Assembly (NCBI GenBank): GCA_036375215.1
Contig: DASUSH010000103.1
Location: 1 to 11,376 of the forward strand
Origin: DASUSH01 sp036375215
GTDB taxonomy: Bacteria; Actinomycetota; Thermoleophilia; Solirubrobacterales; 70-9
Reading direction: 5' to 3'
Length of the DNA: 11,376 nucleotides
Each line of letters starts with the position of its first letter. Within the stretch, counting starts at the first letter, position 1. The notes beneath the pieces are model-generated. The model was not told the DNA's origin. It made no database searches and saw only the letters and a program-made list of their open reading frames with translations. Shown here piece after piece: positions 5,443 through 11,376 of this stretch. A program made the translations under genes and the position numbers.

Positions 5443-7083
5443 ATGCACAGTCGACGCATGGCTCTGACCGCGCTCACCTGGTTCTACTCCAAGCTCGGTC
5501 GCTTCTACCCGGCGACCTATCTCACCCTGGAGCTGCAGAGCGCCTTCTTCGTGACCGTGGGCACGCTCGCGCTGCTCTCGATCTACTACGACGCGCTCGC
5601 CGACGAGTACCTGCCGATCGGCGCCGTCGCGCTCGCGACGACCGCGCTCGCGGTCGTGCTCAACCTCTGGCGGACCTTCCCGCTGATCAAGCCGATCAAC
5701 CACTGGATCAGGGGCGAGCGCGACGGCGAGTCCTCGGTGCGGGCCTGGTCGGCGGCGATCACGCTGCCGCTGAACCTGATCAAGCGCGATCTCTGGATCC
5801 CGATCTTCGTCGTCGTGATCCCGACCTCGGTCGCGGCCCTCCTCTTCACCGACCTGCCGTGGTACTCGTTCTTCCCGATCTTCAGCTCCGCGCTGATCGC
5901 GGTCGGGTACGGCGGGATCCTCCACTACCTGATGCTCGAGACCGGGATGCGGCCGGTCCTCGTCGACATCAACCACTCGCTCCCGCCGCGCCAGCATGCC
6001 GACACGAGGGCGATGCCGCTGCGCTGGAAGCTCCTGGCGACGATGCCGCTGATCAACGTCATCACCGCCTTCGTCGTCCAGGCGCTCTCGACCGACAACT
6101 CGACCCCGGCCCCCGAGGTCGACTTCATGATCGCCGTCGCCATCGCCACCGCGATCTCGCTCGAGCTCTCGGTGATGCTCTCGAAGTCCATCCTGCGGCC
6201 GATCGGCGACCTCCAGGACGCGACCCACCGCGTCGCCGAGGGCGATTACGACGTCAACGTCCCGGTCACGACCGGGGACGAGCTCGGCGAGCTCGCCGCC
6301 TCCTTCAACGAGATGGCCGCCGGCCTCGCCGAGCGCGAGAAGATCCGCGACGCCTTCGGCACCTACCTCGACCGCGAGGTCGCCGAGTACATCCTCTCCG
6401 AGGGCTTCGACGAGGAGGGGATGGCGACCGAGGTCTCGGTCCTGTTCGTCGACGTCGTCGACTTCACGAGCTTCGCCGCCCGCGCCGAGGCGCGCGACGT
6501 CGTCGCCTGCCTCAACGAGCTCTTCGAGATCGTCGTGCCGGTGATCGCCCGCTACGGCGGCCACGTCGACAAGTTCGAGGGCGACGGCCTGCTCGCCGTC
6601 TTCGGCGCGCCCGAGCGGATGCCCGACCACGCCGACCGCGCCCTCCGCGCCGCCCTCGAGATGACCCGCCGCGTGAACGGCGAGGCCGGGATCAAGGGCG
6701 ACGGCGCCGGCGTCTCGCACGGCGAGATCGAGTTCCGGATCGGCGCCGGCGTCAACACCGGCGAGGTCGTCGCCGGCGCGATCGGCGGCGGCGGCCGGCT
6801 CAACTTCAGCGTGATCGGGGACCCCGTGAACGTCGCCGCGAGGGTCGAGGCGGTCACCCGCGAGACCGACGACGACGTCCTGATCACGGAGGCGTCGAAG
6901 GCCGCCCTCAGAAACGACTTCGAGCTGATCGAGCGGGGGCGGTTCGAGCTCAAGGGCATCGACGAGCCGGTCTCGCTCTTCGCTCCGGTCCCGGTCGCCG
7001 CGGGCGACGGGCGCCCCGCCCCCTCGCCCGTGCCGGGCACGCTCGCCGGCTCCGAGGAGGCGATCCTGCGCTCGCGCGGCTAG
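5443..7083 (+). CDS. Membrane-bound class III adenylyl cyclase (6 TM, HAMP, cyclase)
   Basis: About 546 residues from ATG 5443. Starts at GTG 5377 and ATG 5458 are also in frame and none has a good ribosome site. Six TM helices are visible at about 28-48, 58-76, 116-136, 140-164, 196-215 and 226-248. A HAMP domain (about 249-300, including GDELGELAASFNEM) leads into the catalytic domain. Catalytic residues look complete: metal Asp337 (LFVDVVDFTSF) and Asp381 (KFEGDGLLAVFG), adenine-reading Lys377 and Asp460 (VIGDPVN), and transition-state Asn463 and Arg467 (VNVAAR). The Lys/Asp pair predicts ATP rather than GTP as substrate, hence cAMP production on the cytoplasmic face by a homodimer. The layout matches the mycobacterial Rv1318c/Rv3645-type cyclases. 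The signal sensed by the TM part is unknown. It is divergent from the Cys-cluster membrane protein and followed by a GC-rich hairpin. Confidence 0.93.
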   Translation: MHSRRMALTALTWFYSKLGRFYPATYLTLELQSAFFVTVGTLALLSIYYDALADEYLPIGAVALATTALAVVLNLWRTFPLIKPINHWIRGERDGESSVRAWSAAITLPLNLIKRDLWIPIFVVVIPTSVAALLFTDLPWYSFFPIFSSALIAVGYGGILHYLMLETGMRPVLVDINHSLPPRQHADTRAMPLRWKLLATMPLINVITAFVVQALSTDNSTPAPEVDFMIAVAIATAISLELSVMLSKSILRPIGDLQDATHRVAEGDYDVNVPVTTGDELGELAASFNEMAAGLAEREKIRDAFGTYLDREVAEYILSEGFDEEGMATEVSVLFVDVVDFTSFAARAEARDVVACLNELFEIVVPVIARYGGHVDKFEGDGLLAVFGAPERMPDHADRALRAALEMTRRVNGEAGIKGDGAGVSHGEIEFRIGAGVNTGEVVAGAIGGGGRLNFSVIGDPVNVAARVEAVTRETDDDVLITEASKAALRNDFELIERGRFELKGIDEPVSLFAPVPVAAGDGRPAPSPVPGTLAGSEEAILRSRG

Positions 7084-7098
7084 CCGGCCGCGCCGGCT
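7082..7098 (+). terminator. GC-rich hairpin at the end of the cyclase gene, possible terminator
   Basis: AGCCGGC (7082-7088) and GCCGGCT (7092-7098) are perfect 7-bp arms with a 3-nt loop, beginning inside the TAG stop codon. No T-run follows, so it is not a canonical intrinsic terminator. High-GC actinobacteria often have such tailless hairpins. It separates the cyclase from the leaderless promoter of the next gene. Confidence 0.4.
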
Positions 7099-7138
7099 CC
7101 CGCCGGGCCCGGCCGATCCTCGTCCGGCCCGCGATCGG

Positions 7139-7144
7139 TAGGCT
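7139..7144 (+). promoter_or_regulatory. Candidate -10 box of a leaderless promoter for the TPP enzyme
   Basis: TAGGCT fits TANNNT and ends 8 nt before the ATG at 7153, the same spacing as at the aldehyde dehydrogenase. No Shine-Dalgarno is present, so transcription probably begins at the start codon. This gives the gene its own promoter independent of the cyclase. No -35 box was recognised. Confidence 0.5.
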
Positions 7145-7152
7145 CGGCTGAG

Positions 7153-8835
7153 ATGACGACCGAGCAGCAGGCGGAGGCGGGCGCCGCGGCAGAAGCCGCC
7201 GAGAGCGCGGACGGCGGCGCCGTCCACGGTGGCCGGCTCGCCGCCCGCGCGCTTGCCTCGCGCGGGGTCTCGAAGCTCTTCACGCTCTCCGGCGGGCACC
7301 TCTTCTCGCTCTACGACGGCTGCAAGGAGGAGGGGATCGCCGTCGTCGACACCCGCCACGAGCAGGCCGCCGCCTGGGCCGCCGAGGGCTGGGCGAAGGC
7401 CACCCGCGAGCCCGGGGTCGCGGCGCTCACCGCGGGGCCCGGCGTCACCAACGGGATGAGCGCGATCGCCGGCGCGCGCTTCAACGGCTCGCCCCTGGTC
7501 GTCCTCGGCGGCCGCGCGCCGGAGATGCGCTGGGGCGCGGGCTCGCTCCAGGAGATCGACCACGTGCCGTTCGTCTCGCCGCTCGTGAAGGCGGCCACCA
7601 CGGTGAAGGCCGCCGCCGACATCCCCGCCGCGACCGCGCGGGCGATCGACGAGGCCGCGACCCTGCCGACCGGCCCGACCTTCCTCGACTACCCGCTCGA
7701 CGTGATCTTCATGGAGGCGGAGGCCGAGGTCCCGGCCCCCGCCGAGGCCGCGGCCGCCGAGCCCGCCGAGGGCGCCGAGGAGGTCGGTGCGCTCCTCGCC
7801 GGCGCCGAGCGCCCGGTGATCATGGCGGGCACCGGCCTCTACTGGGCCCGCGCCGAGGACGAGCTGCGCGCGCTCGCCGAGGCGCTCGGGATCCCCGTCT
7901 TCCTCAACGGCATGGGCCGCGGCTGCCTGCCCGCCGACCACGAGCTCTTCTTCTCGCGCGCCCGCGGCGCGGGCCTTAAGGGCGCGGACGTCGCCCTCGT
8001 GATCGGCGTCCCGCTCGACTTCCGGCTCGGCTTCGGCGGCTCCTTCGGCGAGGAGACGCGGATCGTCTCGGTCGACTCGGCGCCGTCGCGGCTCGAGTCC
8101 ACGCGTTCGGCCGAGCCCGCGCTGGTCGGGGACATCGCCGCGACGCTCGCCGCGATCCGCGCGGCCGCCGGGACCGCAGGCGCCGACCGCACCGCGCGCT
8201 GGGTCACGGAGCTGCGCGAGACCGAGACCGAGAAGCGCGCCGGCGAGGAGGCGGACCTCGAGGACGACCGCGCCCCGCTTCACCCGATGCGCGTCTACAA
8301 GGAGCTCGCCGACGTGCTCGACCGCAACGCGATCGTGATCGGCGACGGCGGCGACTTCGTCTCGTACGCGGGCCGCGTCGTCGAGACCTACGAGCCCGGT
8401 TGCTGGATGGACCCCGGCCCGTACGGCTGCCTCGGCGCCGGCCCCGGTCAGGCGATCGGCGCCAAGCTCGCCCATCCGGACCGCCAGGTCGTCTGCCTGC
8501 TCGGCGACGGCGCCTTCGGGTTCTCCGGTCTCGAGTTCGACACGATGGTCCGCCACAACCTGCCGGTCGTCGGGGTGATGGGCAACAACGGGATCTGGGC
8601 GCTCGAGAAGCACCCCATGGAGTTCCTCTACGGCTACTCGATCGCCGCCGAGCTCCGGCCGGCGACGCGCTACGACGAGGTCGTCTCCGCGCTCGGCGGA
8701 CACGGCGAGCTCGTCCACAACCCGGCCGAGCTGCGGCCGGCGCTCGAGCGCGCGTTCGCCTCCGGCAAGCCGGCGCTGGTCAACGTGCTCACCGATCCCA
8801 GCGTCGTCTATCCGCGCAAGGCGGTCCTGGCTTAA
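7153..8835 (+). CDS. Acetolactate synthase large subunit-like thiamine diphosphate enzyme (mycobacterial IlvG type)
   Basis: A 560-residue protein with the three-domain fold of TPP-dependent decarboxylases. The N-terminal Pyr domain has the catalytic Glu70 in DTRHEQAAAWAAEGWA and the loop TAGPGVTNGMSA. The middle domain (about 190-345) includes RPVIMAGTGLYW and VALVIGVPLDFRLGFGG. The C-terminal PP domain has the Mg/TPP motif GDG (451-453) running to NN (478-479). Segments such as SLQEIDHVPFV and ALEKHPMEFLYGYS closely resemble, from memory, mycobacterial IlvG (Rv1820). The expected reaction is condensation of two pyruvates (or pyruvate and 2-ketobutyrate) to an acetohydroxyacid with CO2 release. 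No small regulatory subunit or ilvC lies nearby, so it may not serve branched-chain synthesis, and its real 2-keto acid is uncertain. The first ~22 residues are an Ala/Glu-rich extension. Its TAA abuts the stop of the convergent kinase gene. Confidence 0.9.
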   Translation: MTTEQQAEAGAAAEAAESADGGAVHGGRLAARALASRGVSKLFTLSGGHLFSLYDGCKEEGIAVVDTRHEQAAAWAAEGWAKATREPGVAALTAGPGVTNGMSAIAGARFNGSPLVVLGGRAPEMRWGAGSLQEIDHVPFVSPLVKAATTVKAAADIPAATARAIDEAATLPTGPTFLDYPLDVIFMEAEAEVPAPAEAAAAEPAEGAEEVGALLAGAERPVIMAGTGLYWARAEDELRALAEALGIPVFLNGMGRGCLPADHELFFSRARGAGLKGADVALVIGVPLDFRLGFGGSFGEETRIVSVDSAPSRLESTRSAEPALVGDIAATLAAIRAAAGTAGADRTARWVTELRETETEKRAGEEADLEDDRAPLHPMRVYKELADVLDRNAIVIGDGGDFVSYAGRVVETYEPGCWMDPGPYGCLGAGPGQAIGAKLAHPDRQVVCLLGDGAFGFSGLEFDTMVRHNLPVVGVMGNNGIWALEKHPMEFLYGYSIAAELRPATRYDEVVSALGGHGELVHNPAELRPALERAFASGKPALVNVLTDPSVVYPRKAVLA

Positions 8836-10866
8836 CTAGCCGGAACCGTCGTCGGCGCGCGCGAGCTGCTCGAGCGCCCGGGCCGCGAGGTCGCGGAGTG
8901 GGACCCGGCCTTTCGTGACCACCTCGGCGTGGGCGCGCAGTCCGGCGAGCTCATCCGGCGAGAGGTCGAGCGCCGTGTAGACGAGGATCGAGCAGCCGCT
9001 TGGCGCCTCGGGCCCCTCCAGCCACCTGATCAGCTCGGCGGGTCCGGTGCCGGGAAGGTCGACGTCGAGCACGAGTAGCGCGGGGCTCTCGACCTCGAGC
9101 GCCTCCGCCGCCCCCTCGAGCGTCGTCACCGACACGGAGCGCACGCCATGGCGTGCGAGCGATGCGGCGAGGACCTCGGCGAGGTCGACGTCGTCCTCGA
9201 GGATGAGGACGCTGGCGTGCTCCTCCATGCCGGCGCCGTCCGGCTGGGCCTCCGGGGTCCGGGCGAGGGGGAGCTCGAACGCGAACGTGGTTCCCTCGTC
9301 CCCGGAGGACTCGATCCAGATCCGGCCCCCGTGCCGCTCGACGATCCGCCGCGCGATCGGCAGCCCGAGCCCCGTGCCGTCCTTGGCGCGGTCCGATCTC
9401 GAGTCGACCTGGACGAAGCGGCCGAAGATCGCCTCGTGCTGGTCGGGCGGGATCCCGGGCCCCTGATCGCGAATGAACACGCGAGCCAGCCCACCCGCGA
9501 TCTCGCCGTCCACCCGGACCGTGGTGCCCTCGCCGGAGAACTTGATCGCGTTGCCGATCAGGTTGACCAGCGTCTGGGTGATCCGGTCGGGGTCGGCGAG
9601 CAGCCGCGCCTTAAGCGGGGTCACCTCGAGCGTCACCCCCGCCTCGGACGCCGAGGCCGCGAGCAGCTCCGAGGTCTGCGACATCAACTCGCCGAGGTCG
9701 GTGATCCGGACCTCCATCGGCGCCTTTCCGGACTCGATTCGCTCGGCGTCCAGCAGGTCGTTGATCAGCCGCACGAGCCGGTCGGCGTTCGAGATCGCGA
9801 TCGCGAGCATCTGCTGGCCCTCCTCGGAGACCTCGCCCACCACCCCGCCTTCCATGAGGCCCAGCGATCCCCGGATCGAGGTCAGCGGCGTGCGCAGCTC
9901 GTGCGAGACGACGGAGACAAAGTCGTCTTTCGCCCGCTCCGCGGCGAGCCGATCGGAGATGTCGAGGAAGGTGTTGACGACCCCCGTCGTCTCCCCATCG
10001 ACGACCATCGCGGTCGCCCGGTACTCGACCGGAAACGAGGTTCCGTCCTGCCGCCAGAAGACCTCGTCGGAGACGGTTCGCTGCACGCCGGTACGCAGCG
10101 TCTCGAACACCGGGCACTCCTCGATCGGGTAGTCGCTGCCGTCCGGGCGAGTGTGGTGGACGAGGTCGTGCATGCGCCGGCCGATCAGCTCGTCGACCTC
10201 GTAGCCGCAGAGCCTCGCCGCGGCGGGGTTCGCGAACGTGGCCCGGCCCTCGAGGTCGATCGCGACGATGCCCTCGGCTGCGGAGTCCATCACCGCGCGC
10301 ATGTACTCCTCCGCTTCCGCTTCGTCGCGCGCGCGGCGCTCGGCCTCGGCAGCGCGCTCCCTGACCTCCGCGACGAGGTTCTGGGTGACGATGCCGATGA
10401 ACGCCGCGAGCGCCGACGCGAGGATCGCGCGACGCCAATCCGACTCGGGGTACTCGGGCGCCCCGAAGACCAGGAGGGGGATGACGAATGTCGCGGCGAC
10501 GCCGGCGACGATCAGCATCAGCTCCCGCCGGCTGCCGTAGAGCGACAGCCAGACGACGGGGATCAGCGCGAGGAGGCCGTAGCCCGAGACCGCGCCGCCC
10601 TCCGCGTGGCGCAATAGGGCCACGATGACCAGCCCGGCGAACGGCGGGATCACGGCCACCGGGCCCGGCAGGCGCGCCCAGGGGAGCGCGATGATGGCCA
10701 CCGCCAGCACCACGGTGAGCACCGCGGCGACGATCACGAGCGACGTGTCGGCGGGGTAGGAGGTGAGCGGCACCGTCGCGAAGGCGAGCACGACGATGAT
10801 CGCGAACGGCGCCGTTCGCTCGAGCACCAGCCGTCGCCCCCAGCGGCGCTCGCTCTCTGGTGGCAC
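8836..10866 (-). CDS. Membrane hybrid sensor histidine kinase (TM region, PAS, HisKA, HATPase, C-terminal receiver)
   Basis: A 676-residue protein starting with GTG 3 nt after the receiver gene stop, so co-translated with it. The N-terminal ~165 residues hold about six hydrophobic helices, with only short loops. A charged coiled segment (about 166-188, Arg/Ala/Glu-rich) leads to a PAS/PAC domain (about 190-305; AEGIVAIDLEGRATFAN). HisKA follows with phospho-acceptor His322 (SHELRTPL). The ATPase part has the N box (Asn435, Asn439), G1 (DQGPGIP, Asp467) and G2 (GTGLGLPIA, 497-505). A receiver domain (about 552-670) has the acidic pair at 558-559, phospho-Asp601 (LVLDVDLPG), Thr631 and Lys652, all intact. 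It should autophosphorylate and pass phosphate to its own receiver and/or the neighbouring one. No DNA-binding or Hpt output is present. The ligand is unknown; the PAS pocket and the TM core are both possible sensors. Confidence 0.95.
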   Translation of the reverse strand: MPPESERRWGRRLVLERTAPFAIIVVLAFATVPLTSYPADTSLVIVAAVLTVVLAVAIIALPWARLPGPVAVIPPFAGLVIVALLRHAEGGAVSGYGLLALIPVVWLSLYGSRRELMLIVAGVAATFVIPLLVFGAPEYPESDWRRAILASALAAFIGIVTQNLVAEVRERAAEAERRARDEAEAEEYMRAVMDSAAEGIVAIDLEGRATFANPAAARLCGYEVDELIGRRMHDLVHHTRPDGSDYPIEECPVFETLRTGVQRTVSDEVFWRQDGTSFPVEYRATAMVVDGETTGVVNTFLDISDRLAAERAKDDFVSVVSHELRTPLTSIRGSLGLMEGGVVGEVSEEGQQMLAIAISNADRLVRLINDLLDAERIESGKAPMEVRITDLGELMSQTSELLAASASEAGVTLEVTPLKARLLADPDRITQTLVNLIGNAIKFSGEGTTVRVDGEIAGGLARVFIRDQGPGIPPDQHEAIFGRFVQVDSRSDRAKDGTGLGLPIARRIVERHGGRIWIESSGDEGTTFAFELPLARTPEAQPDGAGMEEHASVLILEDDVDLAEVLAASLARHGVRSVSVTTLEGAAEALEVESPALLVLDVDLPGTGPAELIRWLEGPEAPSGCSILVYTALDLSPDELAGLRAHAEVVTKGRVPLRDLAARALEQLARADDGSG

Positions 10867-10869
10867 GGT

Positions 10870-11244
10870 CTAGGGCTCCCAGCCGAGGGCGTCGGCGACG
10901 TCGCCCGGAAGCTTCATCGGGTCGAAAGGCTTGGCCAGCACGCCGGCCGCGCCGAGCTCGCGATAGCGCTCGCGGTCGGCGGGTTGGAGCTTGGCGGTGA
11001 GGAAGAGGACGGGGATCTCCCGCGTCCCCTCGTCCGCCTTGAGCCGCTCGATCGTCGCCGCGCCGTCCATCCCCGGCATCATCGAATCGAGCAGGATCGC
11101 GTCGGGCCGCTCGCTCGCGGCGATCTCCAGGCCGCGCTCGCCGGAGGGAGCCTCGAGCACCTTGAAGCCGCCGACCCCCTCCAGGCTGATGCGGCCGACC
11201 GTGCGGATGTCTTCCTCGTCGTCGATGAGCAGCAGGGTCTTCAT
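10870..11244 (-). CDS. Stand-alone response-regulator receiver protein
   Basis: A 124-residue CheY-like protein consisting only of a receiver domain. The acidic pocket is Asp8/Asp9 (LLLIDDEED), the phospho-acceptor is Asp53 (LLDSMMPGMDG), and Thr83 (LFLTAK) and Lys105 (LAKPFDP) complete the active site. There is no effector domain, so output must be through protein contacts or as a phosphate carrier. The ATG at 11244 overlaps the stop of the upstream glycosyltransferase-like gene as ATGA, and the downstream kinase begins 3 nt after its TAG. A GTG farther upstream (11319) would add 25 residues unlike any receiver; it is rejected. A TAGATT box 7 nt before the ATG may give a second, leaderless transcript. 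The obvious partner is the neighbouring hybrid kinase. Confidence 0.95.
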   Translation of the reverse strand: MKTLLLIDDEEDIRTVGRISLEGVGGFKVLEAPSGERGLEIAASERPDAILLDSMMPGMDGAATIERLKADEGTREIPVLFLTAKLQPADRERYRELGAAGVLAKPFDPMKLPGDVADALGWEP

Positions 11245-11376
11245 GGCCGCCAATCTACCCCCGGCCCCGGGTCGGCGCTCGCGTCCGTTGAGAACCCGGT
11301 GCGCCTCATCGCGCCCCACTCGGTCTGGCCACGTAGGTAGCTCCAGATCCCTCCGAGCCTCCAGAAAACCGTCAAC
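11241..11376 (-). CDS. C-terminal end of a probable family 2 glycosyltransferase (start beyond window edge)
   Basis: Reading in from the right edge there is an open frame of 44 codons ending in TGA at 11241-11243. It includes TVFWRLGGIWSYLRGQTEWG followed by AMRRTGF and a short disordered tail. The 'WR(L)xG...YLRGxxxWGxMxRxGF' pattern is typical of the cytoplasmic C-terminus, after the last TM helix, of processive membrane GT2 enzymes (BcsA/PgaC/hyaluronan-synthase-like) that build and export polysaccharide. The TGA overlaps the receiver gene ATG by the classic ATGA, which argues that this is a real coding end. The catalytic domain is outside the window, so the family call rests on the tail alone. 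Another polytopic membrane protein is possible. Confidence 0.6.
   Translation of the reverse strand, partial: LTVFWRLGGIWSYLRGQTEWGAMRRTGFSTDASADPGPGVDWRP
11252..11257 (-). promoter_or_regulatory. Candidate internal -10 box before the receiver gene
   Basis: On the minus strand TAGATT fits TANNNT and ends 7 nt before the receiver ATG at 11244. It lies inside the last codons of the upstream gene. If active, it would let the receiver and kinase be expressed without the glycosyltransferase. The ATGA overlap offers an alternative, coupled route, so this is less certain than the other candidate boxes. No -35 box was recognised. Confidence 0.35.

Noticed and set aside
5379..7151. Long plus-strand frame overlapping the cyclase gene in another frame
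   Set aside because: It is an Arg/Asp-rich frameshift shadow, and the cyclase frame carries all catalytic motifs.
5407..8718. Open frame of about 1100 codons on the minus strand opposite the cyclase and the TPP enzyme
   Set aside because: It is Arg/Asp/Gly/Val-rich without motifs, and is explained by GC-biased third positions of two well-supported plus-strand genes.
9148..10617. Long plus-strand frame opposite the histidine kinase
   Set aside because: No recognisable domain and antisense composition. The kinase on the other strand is unambiguous.
11258..11340. Possible tRNA-like segment (GGTTCTCAAC on the minus strand)
   Set aside because: No cloverleaf could be drawn, and the stretch is better read as the end of an upstream protein-coding gene.

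Overview
The window is about 11.4 kb of very GC-rich chromosomal DNA. Every gene uses strongly GC-biased codons, and GTG and TTG starts are common. At least four genes appear to lack a Shine-Dalgarno site and carry a TANNNT -10 box 7-8 nt before the start codon, which suggests leaderless transcripts. These traits, with an F420-type NADP reductase-like start, a mycobacterial IlvG-like TPP enzyme and a six-helix HAMP adenylyl cyclase, point to an actinobacterium. A deep-branching group such as Thermoleophilia/Solirubrobacterales is my guess. I see no insertion sequence, phage gene, CRISPR array, tRNA or rRNA, and no gene-free stretch over about 140 bp.

Layout, left to right. (1) Minus strand, 1-1621: an aldehyde dehydrogenase followed by the first 44 codons of an F420-dependent NADP reductase-like protein, as a tight operon that leaves the window. 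(2) Plus strand, 1703-2326: a small lipoprotein with two BamE/SmpA-like motifs, divergent from the dehydrogenase. (3) 2336-3524: a TetR-family repressor and a divergent single-domain cupin, sharing a 52-bp region with candidate operator repeats. (4) Minus strand, 3544-5300: a two-gene cell-envelope module joined by a 4-bp GTGA overlap. It consists of a Cys-cluster/transmembrane/extracytoplasmic-domain protein and a secreted protein with an acidic Pro/Ala/Glu-rich tail ending in cysteines. I recognise no named family for the pair, so it is the best candidate here for something undescribed. (5) Plus strand, 5443-7083: a complete membrane adenylyl cyclase (6 TM, HAMP, class III catalytic domain), divergent from module 4. 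(6) Plus strand, 7153-8835: an acetolactate synthase large-subunit-like TPP enzyme. (7) Minus strand, 8836-11376: a cassette read right to left. It holds the C-terminal end of a probable family 2 glycosyltransferase, a stand-alone receiver protein overlapping it by ATGA, and a membrane hybrid histidine kinase (TM, PAS, HisKA, HATPase, receiver).

Functionally the window looks like core or semi-accessory chromosome: oxidoreductive metabolism on the left, envelope and signalling genes in the middle, and a phosphorelay coupled to a glycosyltransferase on the right. Family calls are from motifs read by eye. No database search was possible.
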